Positions 33,367 to 42,487 are shown, numbered from the stretch's first letter. The stretch is DNA of 64,000 nt from Candidatus Binatia bacterium (GCA_022826945.1 JAJDTY010000073.1:62001-126000), one strand, 5' to 3'. A program made the numbers and translations. Notes: generated by a model from the sequence alone, not told the origin.

Positions 33367-34338
33367 ATGCAGCAGCGCGTCCTGGGCAAAACCGGTTTTT
33401 CCGTCTCGGCCATTACCTTGGGTGGAGGCGGGATTGGGATGGTATGGGGAGCAACGACCGAAGACGAGTGTATTGAGACGGTTCAGTACGCCGTGGCCAG
33501 CGGGATCAATATCATTGATGTCGCTCCCGTGTATGGAAAGGGGAAGGCCGAGGAGGTCGTTGGAACGGCCTGGTCCGATCTGGCCGTCAAGCCGCTGCTG
33601 GCCACCAAGGTCCTGATCCGCCCCCGGGAGCGGAGCGATCTGTCCGGAGCCATCCGACGCTCTCTGGAGGGCAGCCTCACCCGTTTGGGACGCGAACAGA
33701 TCGATATATTCCAGCTGCACAACCAGATTGAATCCCGGGAGCCGGTCGCTCCGCTCCGACTGACCCTGCAAGAGGTGGTTGGAAGCGGTGGGGTGCTGGA
33801 GACTATGCAGCAGCTCAAGGAAGAAGGACTTGTCCGAGAGCTTGGGTTTACCGGTATTGCGCGCCACGATGTGGTGAGGGAACTCTTTGCCGATGGTCGG
33901 CTGGCGACGGTTCAGCTCGTGACCAACATCCTCAATTCGGAAGGAGAGATGGGGGTCGCAGAGGATGGGCCGTACCGCGATCATCTGGAAATGGTTGGCG
34001 TGGCGCGGTCCGCACAGTTCGGCGTATTTGGCATCCGGCCCTTTGCGGCCGGCTCCCTGACTGCGGCCGTTGATCGCTCGCTGCCTGCGGATCATCCCGT
34101 GGCCGTAGATTTTGCTTTCGGGCGGCGGCATTTGGGTTTCCTGACTGCCGAGACCGGTTCTTCTCTGGCCGTCGCAGCCATGCGCTACGCGTTGAGTGTA
34201 CCTGGGGTGAGCACGGTCGTAACCGGCGCCAAAAACCGGGCCGAACTCGATGACGCCATAGCCGCCGCTCAAGCAGGGCCCCTCCCGTCCGCTCTCATGG
34301 AACGGATTGCAACCCTCCAACAGACACGCACGCCGTAA
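33367..34338 (+). CDS. Aldo/keto reductase
   Basis: A 323-residue NADPH-dependent TIM-barrel reductase. Catalytic tetrad elements are visible: Asp and Tyr in DVAPVYGKGKAEEVVG, Lys in LLATKVLIRP, and His in DIFQLHNQ. C-terminal cofactor loop is GVSTVVTGAKNRAELDDAI. Related to D-threo-aldose/galactose dehydrogenase types. It starts behind GGAGAGG. Substrate unknown; likely cytoplasmic. The unknown 164-residue gene follows 21 bases later. Confidence 0.9.
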   Translation: MQQRVLGKTGFSVSAITLGGGGIGMVWGATTEDECIETVQYAVASGINIIDVAPVYGKGKAEEVVGTAWSDLAVKPLLATKVLIRPRERSDLSGAIRRSLEGSLTRLGREQIDIFQLHNQIESREPVAPLRLTLQEVVGSGGVLETMQQLKEEGLVRELGFTGIARHDVVRELFADGRLATVQLVTNILNSEGEMGVAEDGPYRDHLEMVGVARSAQFGVFGIRPFAAGSLTAAVDRSLPADHPVAVDFAFGRRHLGFLTAETGSSLAVAAMRYALSVPGVSTVVTGAKNRAELDDAIAAAQAGPLPSALMERIATLQQTRTP

Positions 34339-34359
34339 GGAGAAAAGGGCGTTGTACGC

Positions 34360-34854
34360 ATGAGCACCACGCATTCAGACGACCTGCCCAGCATTGCCGG
34401 TGTCCTCGCCCCGGTTGTGGCCCGCTTTCCGCGCCAGCAGCAGAAACTCCTCATTGCCTGGGCCGAACGCCAGGCCGCCAAAAGATATCAAAGCTGGGCC
34501 GAACAGGTCGGCGATTCGGAGCGCGCCGGCTTTCTCGGGTGTGCCGCGCGGGAGGAAGATATTGCGGCCCGGATTGAAGCCCTCGCCCCGGACGCCGCCG
34601 TCACCCAGCAACAACTCCTGGATGAGTTGCCCGACCTGGAGGCCCAGGTCCTAGCGGTCTATGCCGACCGATCGCTTGAAGAGCAGTGGGAGATCCAACG
34701 CCGGGGCGAGCGGGCCGGGAAAAAAACCTGGGAGGCTTTCGCCGCTGCGGAGGATGATGCCCAAGTCCATGCCGTGCTGCTGGCCTGCGCCGCCCTGGAA
34801 GACGAAAATGCGAGTTTTTTGCGTCGCGTCTTAGAGAAGCGGGGAGGGCGGTAG
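34360..34854 (+). CDS. Hypothetical all-helical protein
   Basis: 164 residues I do not recognise. Sequence is rich in Ala, Glu, Gln and Arg; it forms helices such as QQQKLLIAWAERQAAKRYQSWAEQVG and LEEQWEIQRRGERAGKKTWEAFAAAEDDAQVHAVLLACAALEDENASF. One cysteine pair is widely spaced. Length and helicity would suit a ferritin-like bundle, but paired E-x-x-H iron motifs are absent. It ends three bases from the convergent DUF1028 gene. Confidence 0.6.
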   Translation: MSTTHSDDLPSIAGVLAPVVARFPRQQQKLLIAWAERQAAKRYQSWAEQVGDSERAGFLGCAAREEDIAARIEALAPDAAVTQQQLLDELPDLEAQVLAVYADRSLEEQWEIQRRGERAGKKTWEAFAAAEDDAQVHAVLLACAALEDENASFLRRVLEKRGGR

Positions 34855-34857
34855 CAT

Positions 34858-35625
34858 CTAGTCCCGCTCGATATCAACCTCGTCCGCGTGAAAGTGCGGC
34901 ATGTCCAGAACGCCGCGCTCCTTAATAAAATCCCAAAAGGTATCCGGATGATGCTGCATGCCCTCATAGTAATGGTCCAGCGGCTGGGCGTACTCGTACA
35001 GCCGCCGCAGTTGGGTCACCGCATGCGGATGGTAGTCCACCCGCAGGTCAACCTTGGGATACGGATTTTTCCCGTCGGCCACAAAAACGGCGCACGACAG
35101 CTCGCCCCAGTGTTTGCCCGTTCTGGCATCACCCTGTCCGCCCGCATCCCGGCCCGCCTCAAGGGCGCGGACAATCCGCTCGCCCAAGGGCTGACCCGCA
35201 CTCTCCCGCATTGAGGTCGCCATGCCCTCAACGGTCTTGCTGCTGGTCAGGGCATTCCCGGACACGGCCCACTGACCTTCCACAATATGGCCGGCGTACT
35301 CAAACGCCTTGTCGCCGGTATGCACCCAGAGGTCGCCGGCGACGGTGAGCACACTGTACTGGCGATAGCTGAAATACGGGTCCGTTTTCGGGAGTTCCGC
35401 CTTGAGCTGTTCCAGGCTATAGCCCTGCTCAAGCAGCCGAAACGTGTCGTACGCCAACTGCCGATTGGCATACGAATGGGGCAGGACGATGGCTCCACTC
35501 TCCTGGAAGGTCGGCAGCAGGCCGCTGACGACCGGGCTCACACGCCCGACATTCACTGAAAAGGTTGTCATTCCGGCACCGACGGCTCCGGTTTCCGGGC
35601 ATTTCCCGATGACGGCAAAGGTCAT
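34858..35625 (-). CDS. DUF1028 family Ntn-hydrolase-like protein
   Basis: 255 residues beginning MTFAVIGKCPETGAVGAGM, the standard opening of DUF1028. Other shared segments are SPVVSGLLPTFQ, GHIVEGQWAVSGNALTSSKTVEGM, AGRDAGGQGDARTGKHWGELSCAVFVAD and DLRVDYHPHAVTQLRRLYE. The GAGMTTFS stretch would place a Thr or Ser for an N-terminal-nucleophile-type fold after processing, but catalysis is unproven in the family. DUF1028 genes commonly neighbour peptidases and amidohydrolases, as here. Starts behind AGGAGAC. Confidence 0.85.
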   Translation of the reverse strand: MTFAVIGKCPETGAVGAGMTTFSVNVGRVSPVVSGLLPTFQESGAIVLPHSYANRQLAYDTFRLLEQGYSLEQLKAELPKTDPYFSYRQYSVLTVAGDLWVHTGDKAFEYAGHIVEGQWAVSGNALTSSKTVEGMATSMRESAGQPLGERIVRALEAGRDAGGQGDARTGKHWGELSCAVFVADGKNPYPKVDLRVDYHPHAVTQLRRLYEYAQPLDHYYEGMQHHPDTFWDFIKERGVLDMPHFHADEVDIERD

Positions 35626-35762
35626 GTCTGTCTCCTCTCGATTCGGATGGCTCGCCGACCGATCCTAGTCTTTTTTTTTCAGCGGTAACAGATGTCTCCT
35701 TCATTGCCGGGGAGTGCTGTGCTACAGCTCTCACCATACAGACGGACTCTGGAGGGGCGGTC

Positions 35763-36503
35763 ATGACTCGGAAGACTCCACGGCTACTCGTCTTTCAGCA
35801 TCTCAACGTTGAACACCCCGGCGTCTTCCGGGATTTCATGCGGGAAGACGGTATCGAATGGCAGGCGGTCGAACTCGACCGGGGCGAGTCCATTCCCGAC
35901 TTGAGCGACTACGACGGGCTGTGGGTGATGGGCGGGCCCATGGATGTCTGGGAAGAGGAGCAATACCCCTGGCTGAAGACGGAGAAAATGGCTATCCGCG
36001 AGGCCGTCGTCGAGCGGCAGATGCCCTTTCTGGGAGTCTGCCTCGGCCACCAGCTGCTGGCGGATGCGCTCGGCGGTCGGGTGGGTCCGGCCGCTGCCCC
36101 GGAGGTTGGCATCTATGAAGTCGAGAAAACCGCGGCTGGTGAAACGAGTCCGTTTCTGCTGGGTCTGCCCGGCACGATGAAATGCCTCCAGTGGCACGCC
36201 GCCGAAGTGCAGCAACCCCCCGACGGCGCATCTGTCTTGGCGACGAATGCCGGGTGTGCCATCCAGAGCCTGTCGTTTGGCGAAAAAGCGCTCAGCACCC
36301 AGTATCATACGGAAATATCGGCCGTGACGGTCGCCGAATGGGCCAGTATTCCCACCTATCGCGCCGCGCTGGAAAAAATACTCGGTCCGGATGCGCTCTC
36401 TCGGTTTGAAGCCGAGACCAATCAACATCTCACGCTCCTGACCCAATCCGCCCGTCGCCTGTTCGACAACTGGAGGGCGATTGCGTTTGGAGCGTTCGAG
36501 TAG
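35763..36503 (+). CDS. Class I glutamine amidotransferase-like protein
   Basis: 246 residues. The triad is visible: Cys in FLGVCLGHQLLADALGG (about residue 97), His and Glu in STQYHTEIS. YDGLWVMGGPMDVWEEEQYPWL supplies the oxyanion-side GGPMD. It resembles GuaA-like stand-alone amidotransferases and gamma-glutamyl hydrolases such as PuuD-like or YfeJ. With no synthase domain attached, it could hydrolyse gamma-glutamyl amines. Such a step would fit the GMAS pathway nearby, although this is speculative. Confidence 0.85.
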   Translation: MTRKTPRLLVFQHLNVEHPGVFRDFMREDGIEWQAVELDRGESIPDLSDYDGLWVMGGPMDVWEEEQYPWLKTEKMAIREAVVERQMPFLGVCLGHQLLADALGGRVGPAAAPEVGIYEVEKTAAGETSPFLLGLPGTMKCLQWHAAEVQQPPDGASVLATNAGCAIQSLSFGEKALSTQYHTEISAVTVAEWASIPTYRAALEKILGPDALSRFEAETNQHLTLLTQSARRLFDNWRAIAFGAFE

Positions 36504-36567
36504 GGTGGTGAGGTGAAGCTGCCTTTCGGTGTAGTGTTTCATAGGGATGAGTGAAAGGGGATCGGGT

Positions 36568-38277
36568 ATGACAATCCGTCAACGACGAGCTCCTGCAGAC
36601 ACTGTACTGCTTAACGGGACCATTTTGACTGTTGACAAGGCGTTCAGTCGGGCCAAGGCAGTTGCGATGTCCGGGGGGAGGTTTGTGGCTGTTGGCAAGA
36701 ACGCCGAAGTGAAGAAGCTGGTCGGTCCTGACACAAGAGTCCTTGATTTGGCGGGGAGAACCGTAGTCCCTGGCTTTATTGATACCCATGGGCATATCGG
36801 CTTATTTGGCTTGGAGACCCTGGCTGTTTCCCTGGCCGGCGCTCGGTCGATTCCTGAGATACAGCAGCGTATAGCCAGCCGAGTAAAGGAGACTCCCCCC
36901 GGCCAATGGATTGTGACCCTGCCGGTTGGAGATCCTCCGTACTTTTTCAACGTTCCGAACATTCTCCAGGAAAATCGCTTTCCTCATCGCTGGGATCTCG
37001 ACCCCGTATCCCCAGATCATCCGGTCTATATTACTGCACCAACGAATCGGGTGCCGAATTCGGCCGTGCTGAATAGTCAGGCTCTCCATTTAGCCGGTAT
37101 TACGAAGGACACGCCGCAACCAGAGCATATAGAAATTGTCAAAGACCCCGACACGGACGAGCCGACAGGAGAGTTGCGTGGCGCCCTGCAGCCGATTTAC
37201 AACCCGAATCCTTTCTTTGCCGAATTGACCAAACTGATCCCTCCGCCAACCTATGCGCACGTACGTGAGGGCATCAAAAGACTTGCGCCAGAATTCCTTG
37301 CTGGAGGCACAACGACGTTACTGGAGGCGCATTTAAATTCTCCAGAGGAGCTCCGAGCTTACGCTCAGCTTCAGGCGCAAGGCGAGCTTCCCCTGCGGAT
37401 ATTCTATACCTATGAAATTGATCCGCATCAGTCGCTTGAAACGATTGCCGACTATCTGCGGACGGTGAGCTTTGCTGCGGGACGTGGCTTTGGGACAGAC
37501 CACCTCAAGGTCGTTGGTGTGAGTATCGGGCTCGACGGCCCCTATTGGCACGGGGCTGCGGTGAACGATGCTCCCTATATCGGACCGTTCGGTCAGAAGG
37601 TAGATCCGGAACCTCTGGTACCGTGGGAAAAATATGTGGCGATTCTACGCCTGGCGGCGGAGTTCGACCTTCGCGTGCATGCCGAAGCCGCGGGTCGAGG
37701 TTCGATTGAGATCGCGCTCCGTGCTATGCGCGAAGCCCACGCGGTGACGCCGATCCATGACAAACGCTGGGTCATTGAACATGTAGAATTTCCCACCCAG
37801 GAGCAGATTGCGCAATGTCGGCAGCTTGGCGTGATTCCTACGACGGCAACAAATTTCATTTGGGGGAAAGGGGCAGAAGTCTATAAGGACCGCCTCGGGC
37901 CGCGCTACGCCAAAGATGCGATTCCTCTGCGGTGGTGGCTCGATGCGGGTGTGCCCGTGAGCCAAAGTACGGACTGGGGGCCGCGTGGGGCACTGTTCAC
38001 GCTCTGGCAGTCAATTGCTCGGCAAGCTGGATTAACCGGCGAAGTCGTTGGACCAGCCCAGCGCATCTCACGTGAAGAGGCCCTCAGGATTTTTACCAAT
38101 AACGGAGCGTATGCCTTATGGATGGAAACCGAGCTAGGCTCCATAGAGGTTGGTAAACTTGCCGACTGTGTGGTGCTTTCCGACAATCCTCTTAAAGGAA
38201 AACGTGACGCCATTCGAGATATCCAGGTTGATCTCACTATAGTAGGGGGGAATGTCGTCCACGGGGAACGCCTTTAG
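36568..38277 (+). CDS. Amidohydrolase family protein, YtcJ-like (Amidohydro_3)
   Basis: The start at 36568 is preceded by GAAAGGGG; an ATG at 36547 has none. The 569-residue protein opens NGTILTVDKAFSRAKAVAMSGGRFVAVG, has metal His residues in FIDTHGHIGLFG, the LAGARSIPEIQQRI helix, HAEAAGRGSIEIALRAM, WVIEHVEFPTQEQI, and Asp in QSTDWGPRGALF, ending in KLADCVVLSDNPLKG. It would hydrolyse an N-acyl or cyclic amide substrate. Base composition is a little more AT-rich than its neighbours, and it lies next to a Tn3 transposase remnant, so transfer is possible. Confidence 0.87.
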   Translation: MTIRQRRAPADTVLLNGTILTVDKAFSRAKAVAMSGGRFVAVGKNAEVKKLVGPDTRVLDLAGRTVVPGFIDTHGHIGLFGLETLAVSLAGARSIPEIQQRIASRVKETPPGQWIVTLPVGDPPYFFNVPNILQENRFPHRWDLDPVSPDHPVYITAPTNRVPNSAVLNSQALHLAGITKDTPQPEHIEIVKDPDTDEPTGELRGALQPIYNPNPFFAELTKLIPPPTYAHVREGIKRLAPEFLAGGTTTLLEAHLNSPEELRAYAQLQAQGELPLRIFYTYEIDPHQSLETIADYLRTVSFAAGRGFGTDHLKVVGVSIGLDGPYWHGAAVNDAPYIGPFGQKVDPEPLVPWEKYVAILRLAAEFDLRVHAEAAGRGSIEIALRAMREAHAVTPIHDKRWVIEHVEFPTQEQIAQCRQLGVIPTTATNFIWGKGAEVYKDRLGPRYAKDAIPLRWWLDAGVPVSQSTDWGPRGALFTLWQSIARQAGLTGEVVGPAQRISREEALRIFTNNGAYALWMETELGSIEVGKLADCVVLSDNPLKGKRDAIRDIQVDLTIVGGNVVHGERL

Positions 38278-38560
38278 ATCTCTAAATAGGCGTGCTTCCA
38301 AGCATCGTTCCAAGTCTGCCAGGTGTTCGCGAATAGGCTGTTTGAGGCTGGTCAGACCCGTTTATGCGATCAGCGCGTCTTGGCTTGCCAGTGCTGCCCG
38401 TCGAGCAAATCATCCTCAAAGCTGCAAAAGCGTACGCTCTCCCGACAGAAGATGCCGCCTGCTTCCAGGCCATTGCGGAGCCGACGATAGACCAAAAATT
38501 CGTGACGGTCTGGTACCAGGCTCTTATGGGGCGCAGACGAAGCGAGCGTGCTTGATGAGG
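38278..38560 (-). pseudogene. Decayed Tn3-family transposase fragment
   Basis: On the minus strand one frame reads PDRHEFLVYRRLRNGLEAG followed by GIFCRESVRFCSFEDDLLDG and stops at 38370. A second frame continues LTSLKQPIREHLADLERCLEAR to the edge of the amidohydrolase gene. The first block matches the region of Tn3-type TnpA with the pattern Y-E-L ... L-K-N-A-L-R-S-G-D-I-W-V-x-G-S-R. Stop codons and a frame change between blocks show decay. No terminal inverted repeats or resolvase were found. About 310 bases here have no intact gene. Confidence 0.55.
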
Positions 38561-38588
38561 GAGGTGGTGACGAACTCGAGCACGGCAG

Positions 38589-39080
38589 TTATGGTCGTCC
38601 ACTCTCCTTCAACTGCGCCACCCTGTCCTGGAGGGCTTCATTCACTTTATCATAGGCTGGCTCCACCCAACTCGAATCCCAAAACGGCACCCATAGGCCG
38701 CGGTATTCCTCCTTTTGAATGACGCGCGTCCCTCCATCGACAGGTTCCAGCAGATAGGTGTGGCTAAAGGTCAAAACTCCAGGAAAGCCGCCATATTGGT
38801 TCAACTCTTTGTTGGGAACCAATTTTTTCACGGTCGCCTGCACAGCCATTTGTTCCGCGTCAGGTGGTTTCATCTGATATTGGAGCGTTCCCCCTTCCCG
38901 GTATTCACCTTCGACGTGAACAAAGACCGGGTTCCACTCTTGATATCCCTGGGCATCTGTTAAGATGGGCCAAATTTCTTCGGGACCGGCTGGGATCGTC
39001 AGTTCTGTATATACAGAATGACAGCCCCCCACAGTCAGCAGCAATAGCGACAGAAACCATTTTGAATGTAATAGAGTCAT
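38589..39080 (-). CDS. SRPBCC-fold lipoprotein
   Basis: The ATG at 39080 follows GAGGAAA (an in-frame GTG lies at 39089). The product is a 163-residue protein with signal and lipobox (SLLLLTVGGC). The mature part, YTELTIPAGPEEIWPILTDAQGYQEWNPVFVHVEG, and GGTLQYQMKPP, FSHTYLLEPVDGGTRVIQKEEYRGLW are the SRPBCC polyketide-cyclase/START-like helix-grip fold, here exposed in the envelope rather than cytosolic, which is uncommon. It lies nine bases after the 77-residue gene on the same strand. Confidence 0.8.
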   Translation of the reverse strand: MTLLHSKWFLSLLLLTVGGCHSVYTELTIPAGPEEIWPILTDAQGYQEWNPVFVHVEGEYREGGTLQYQMKPPDAEQMAVQATVKKLVPNKELNQYGGFPGVLTFSHTYLLEPVDGGTRVIQKEEYRGLWVPFWDSSWVEPAYDKVNEALQDRVAQLKESGRP

Positions 39081-39089
39081 TTTCCTCAC

Positions 39090-39323
39090 TCACAAAATCT
39101 GGTCCACGACCATGAGCCCGGCAGTGGTTTTCTGCTGTTTTGCTTCGTTCTTCCACACAACGACGACGGCAAGATCACCATCATACAAGGCATGCTGCAA
39201 GAAGAAGGTTGCAGCTTCAGGTGCCGACGCTTCGATGGCTTTGATTTGCTCTTGCAGCGATGGCAGGACTGCCTGGAGAGTGCTTGCAGAAGATCGGATA
39301 CGTATGAGTTCAATCCATTTCAT
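39090..39323 (-). CDS. Small hypothetical protein (77 residues)
   Basis: Reads MKWIELIRIRSSASTLQAVLPSLQEQIKAIE, then EAATFFLQHALYDGDLAVVVVWKNE, ending in LMVVDQIL: a helix followed by beta strands, a ferredoxin-like dimeric alpha/beta possibility. No recognised family. It is separated from the downstream lipoprotein gene by nine bases and could be its operon partner. Confidence 0.55.
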   Translation of the reverse strand: MKWIELIRIRSSASTLQAVLPSLQEQIKAIEASAPEAATFFLQHALYDGDLAVVVVWKNEAKQQKTTAGLMVVDQIL

Positions 39324-39353
39324 GTTTTATCTCGTAGCTGTTCTCCACGACGT

Positions 39354-39590
39354 CTAACCCATCTCGGCGAGCCTGCTGGCCATGTCCTGCCCTCGTTTTA
39401 TGGAACCGGGCGTCCACGCCGGATACTCAGGAGCAAGCTTACTCACCTCGTCGAGGCGACCCATGTCGTCGGCCGAGAGCGCGAGTTTGGCTGCTCCCAA
39501 GTTGTCGAGCAGTTGCTCCGCTTTGCGGGCACCGACGATCACACTCGTAACACCAAGCTTGTGGAGCAGCCGAAATCCTCCAGATGAATC
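39354..39590 (-). pseudogene. C-terminal fragment of an aldo/keto reductase
   Basis: The minus strand encodes GGFRLLHKLGVTSVIVGARK followed by AEQLLDNLGAAKLALSADDMGRLDEVSKLAPEYPAWTP, the cofactor-binding end of an aldo/keto reductase (G-V-T-S-V-I-V-G-A-R). The catalytic N-terminal two-thirds is missing, and upstream in-frame residues do not belong to the family. The open frame persists to 39794 only by chance. Confidence 0.7.
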
Positions 39591-39649
39591 CCAGCACGCT
39601 ACGCTTTCGGATGAAGAAACTGGGACTGAAAAAGGTGCCAGGACGTTAT

Positions 39650-39750
39650 CTGTAGCGCTCAATATACTTTTTCGAAGGATTGGGCAAAAACCCCCCAATA
39701 CCTGAGAATGTGCGGCTCGACTGCGCCGTCCGGTCACTGCTGCCAGAGGG
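39650..39750 (-). pseudogene. Fragment duplicated from the end of the neighbouring lipase-like gene
   Basis: The translation PLAAVTGRRSRAAHSQVLGG and following PILRKSIL matches the end of the gene at 39797-40948 (ALAAVTECDSQAEHSQVLND and VIRNSIF). At the DNA level both share CTGGCAGCAGTGAC and CATTCTCAGGT blocks. It is a diverged partial copy beside the parent. Confidence 0.6.
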
Positions 39751-39796
39751 TGTTCTCCATCACTGCATTGACTCCCCGAGAAGGTTGAAAACACTA

Positions 39797-40948
39797 CTAG
39801 ATATCTAAAAACGCGAAGATACTGTTCCTGATTACGCGGTCGTTCAACACCTGAGAATGTTCGGCTTGACTATCACACTCAGTCACTGCTGCCAGCGCGT
39901 GTGTATAGGCCGAGGGCAGTTGGGCCGACTGAACGCTGACTGTCTCATCCCCGTCTTCAAATAGCGCTCGGTAGGGCTGGCGTGGCAGGTGCTTGGCAAA
40001 CTCGTCTCTGTGGAAAAGCAAGGTCGGAGCAGGCTCAGCGTCGAGCAGAACCGCCCGCGCAAGCGTAGGGTGCGACCTGGCAAAGACGTACAGCATCTGC
40101 GTTGCCAGTCGCGGTGAGTGCCCGAGAGGGGCGTGGAGTCGCTCATACAGGTGTTTGCCCCGGCGTAGCGCGGTTGTTACCAGTGCCAATCTTTTTTGCC
40201 TGGTGTGTCCCGACACGCGTGTGGCTGTGTTCAGGAAACCCCAACCATACCGCTCCCACAGCTCGCTCTCATACAGCGTATGGGGGAGGGGGTTGAGCCC
40301 GCCATCGAGAAGAACCGGCGTATACGTAGGCATTATTTCATAGACCGATGGAAAAGTCGCAAACGCCTGGGCCTTTATCAACGTGGTGTTGAGACCAAAG
40401 CGAGCGCCGTGCTTCATATTGTGGAAGGCGGTCATGGAGCCTTTGAAGGGCACGGTCGCGAGCACGACCTTGTCTATATGGCTTGCTCCCTCCCAGGTTT
40501 CGACGGCCTCTTCGGGGGCCTGAGACCCATAGCGCAAATAATAGCTCGTAATGAGTCCACCCATGCTATGGGCGATAATGGTAATTGACGCAGCGCCTCG
40601 ATGATGCAGCTCGGAGACCAGACGGGCCAGTTGTTTCACCGCCGTAAAATAATCCTCGCGCCAATCGTAGGCGAAGAGATGAATTCGGGGGCGCGTCCCG
40701 AGTCGGGCTCGAAGCTTACCGAGAAATGCGGCGTAGACATCCTTGCTATAGATGCCAGGGATGACGGGAATGCAGTCCAGTACCGTACCGGGAACAAGAG
40801 ATCTTTCCCCGGCTACTCCCAATCCGGTGCGCGCTGCCGTCTTTGAACCGAACAGGGCCTGCCAGGCCGAGAGCCAGACGACTTTCCGGTCGCCTGTTTG
40901 GATGAGTCGCGTTCCGTAAAAACCTGGGATAAAGATGAGGTGCTGCAT
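39797..40948 (-). CDS. Lecithin:cholesterol-acyltransferase-like lipase
   Basis: Start taken at ATG 40948 (MQHLIFIPGFYGTRL), because the extra residues to 41014 are not family-like; the ribosome site is weak. 383 residues of alpha/beta-hydrolase type: LIFIPGFYGTRLI (oxyanion side), IHLFAYDWREDY, nucleophile serine in IIAHSMGGLITSYYLR, HIDKVVLATVPFKGS, and FEDGDETVSVQSAQ likely giving the Asp, with a late His (EHSQVLND). This matches LCAT-type phospholipases and acyltransferases. There is no signal peptide. It is divergent from the symporter gene, 94 bases away. Confidence 0.8.
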   Translation of the reverse strand: MQHLIFIPGFYGTRLIQTGDRKVVWLSAWQALFGSKTAARTGLGVAGERSLVPGTVLDCIPVIPGIYSKDVYAAFLGKLRARLGTRPRIHLFAYDWREDYFTAVKQLARLVSELHHRGAASITIIAHSMGGLITSYYLRYGSQAPEEAVETWEGASHIDKVVLATVPFKGSMTAFHNMKHGARFGLNTTLIKAQAFATFPSVYEIMPTYTPVLLDGGLNPLPHTLYESELWERYGWGFLNTATRVSGHTRQKRLALVTTALRRGKHLYERLHAPLGHSPRLATQMLYVFARSHPTLARAVLLDAEPAPTLLFHRDEFAKHLPRQPYRALFEDGDETVSVQSAQLPSAYTHALAAVTECDSQAEHSQVLNDRVIRNSIFAFLDI

Positions 40949-41042
40949 GTCCGTAGTGTACCGTGTGAGCGGTCTTCGGCCCGTGATACTACGTGGCGGT
41001 GAAGCGAGAGCCAAGCGCCAGAGTGCAGCCCCCTAACTGACC

Positions 41043-42383
41043 ATGTCCATACCACCCATTGACGCCTGGAGCGTGTTTATTGACCTGGGCTGTGTCTCGG
41101 TTCTGATCTTAATCGGATTTGCCATTCGGACTGCGTCCGTGTGGGTGCAGCGGTTGTTTCTTCCCACCAGTGTGATTGCCGGGTGTGGTGGCTTGGCGTG
41201 CGGGCCGAACGGGCTCGATATTCTACCGTTTTCGAGCTTGCTGCCGCAGTATCCCAGCGTCCTGATTACGCTGGTGTTTGCCGCTTTGCCGTTCACCTCC
41301 CGGTCTGTCAGCCGGGAGACCGGTCCGCGACGCGCCGTTGAGCTCGGGTCGTATTCGGCCGCTGTCGTCCTGCTGCAATGGGGATTGGGGGTGCTGTTCG
41401 GTCTGACCGTGCTGGCCTTCGTCTGGCCGGATTTGCCGCACGGCTTCGGAACCATACTCGCCAGCGGTTTTGTGGGCGGGCACGGTACCGCCGCGGCGCT
41501 GGGTACGGCATTTAACAGCCTGGGTGAGCAAAGCTGGTCCGAGGCCGGTGCCTTAGCCATGACCTCGGCCACGGTCGGCATTCTGAGCGCGGTGGTTGGC
41601 GGCATGCTGTGGGTACAGTGGGCGGCCCGAAACGGCGCCACCCGGTTCCTGGCCCGATTTGACGACCTGCCCGACGAACTGCGTACCGGTCGCGTTCCCG
41701 ACAGCAGGCGCAGCCCGCTCGGCTACGAAACCCTCTCGCCCTTGGCGCTCGATCCGCTGATTTTTCATGTCGCGCTCGTTGTCACGGCGGCTCTTGGCGG
41801 CTACCTGCTCACCGGTTTGAGCGGCATATATCTGGGGGCATACCGACCGCCGAGCTTCTGCCTGGCGTTCGTGTGTGGCTTTGGTCTCAAACATCTATGT
41901 ACTCGCCTGCGGTTCGCAGACACCGTGGACCGCAGGGTCATGCTCCGGCTGAGTGGTGCGCTTACCGACGTGCTGATCGTGTGCGGCATTGCCGCGGTCA
42001 GTCTTGAGATCGTAGCCCGTCATGCCCTGCCGCTGCTGGCGCTGTTTATCTTCGGTCTGGCGCTGTGCTGGGCGGTGTTCTATGTCGGTGGTCCGCGTAT
42101 ATTTCGTGATCTCTGGTTTGAAAAGGCGCTGTTCACCTGGGGCTGGGTGACCGGTGTGATGGCCATCGCCCTGGCGCTGCTGCGCGTGGTCGACCCGCGT
42201 GACGAGTCGGAGATTCTGGACCCGTTCGCCCGCGCCTATCTGTTCGTGGCGCCGCTGGAGGTCGGTCTGGTATCGTTTGCGCCGCTACTGATTGTGCAGG
42301 GCTTTGCCTGGAGCTTCGCCGGCGCGACCGTTCTTGCTGGTTTCGCCGCCCTGCTGTGGGGCGGATGGCGAAATGCGAGGTGA
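41043..42383 (+). CDS. Sodium/glutamate symporter family protein (GltS-like)
   Basis: 446 residues with about ten transmembrane helices (for example VFIDLGCVSVLILIGFAIRT, VVLLQWGLGVLFGLTVLAFVW). The hallmark GSGFVGGHGTAAALGTAF-type loop is present (ASGFVGGHGTAAALGTAF), which forms the re-entrant substrate and sodium site in GltS. Imports glutamate with sodium in the characterised members. Convergent with gmaS, 104 bases apart. Since GMAS consumes glutamate, a supply role is attractive but unproven. Confidence 0.85.
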   Translation: MSIPPIDAWSVFIDLGCVSVLILIGFAIRTASVWVQRLFLPTSVIAGCGGLACGPNGLDILPFSSLLPQYPSVLITLVFAALPFTSRSVSRETGPRRAVELGSYSAAVVLLQWGLGVLFGLTVLAFVWPDLPHGFGTILASGFVGGHGTAAALGTAFNSLGEQSWSEAGALAMTSATVGILSAVVGGMLWVQWAARNGATRFLARFDDLPDELRTGRVPDSRRSPLGYETLSPLALDPLIFHVALVVTAALGGYLLTGLSGIYLGAYRPPSFCLAFVCGFGLKHLCTRLRFADTVDRRVMLRLSGALTDVLIVCGIAAVSLEIVARHALPLLALFIFGLALCWAVFYVGGPRIFRDLWFEKALFTWGWVTGVMAIALALLRVVDPRDESEILDPFARAYLFVAPLEVGLVSFAPLLIVQGFAWSFAGATVLAGFAALLWGGWRNAR

Positions 42384-42487
42384 GACGCGAGTCAGTCTAT
42401 CACGATTTAGGATAGTGGCTCAGTTTCAGATCTTTAGCAGGAGGCAGCCACCCTGCCGCTGACGCGACACCCCTCCCAGGCGCGGAC

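Noticed and set aside
39354-39794. Intact 146-residue protein
   Set aside because: Its two parts match ends of two unrelated families; it is a chance frame over gene fragments.
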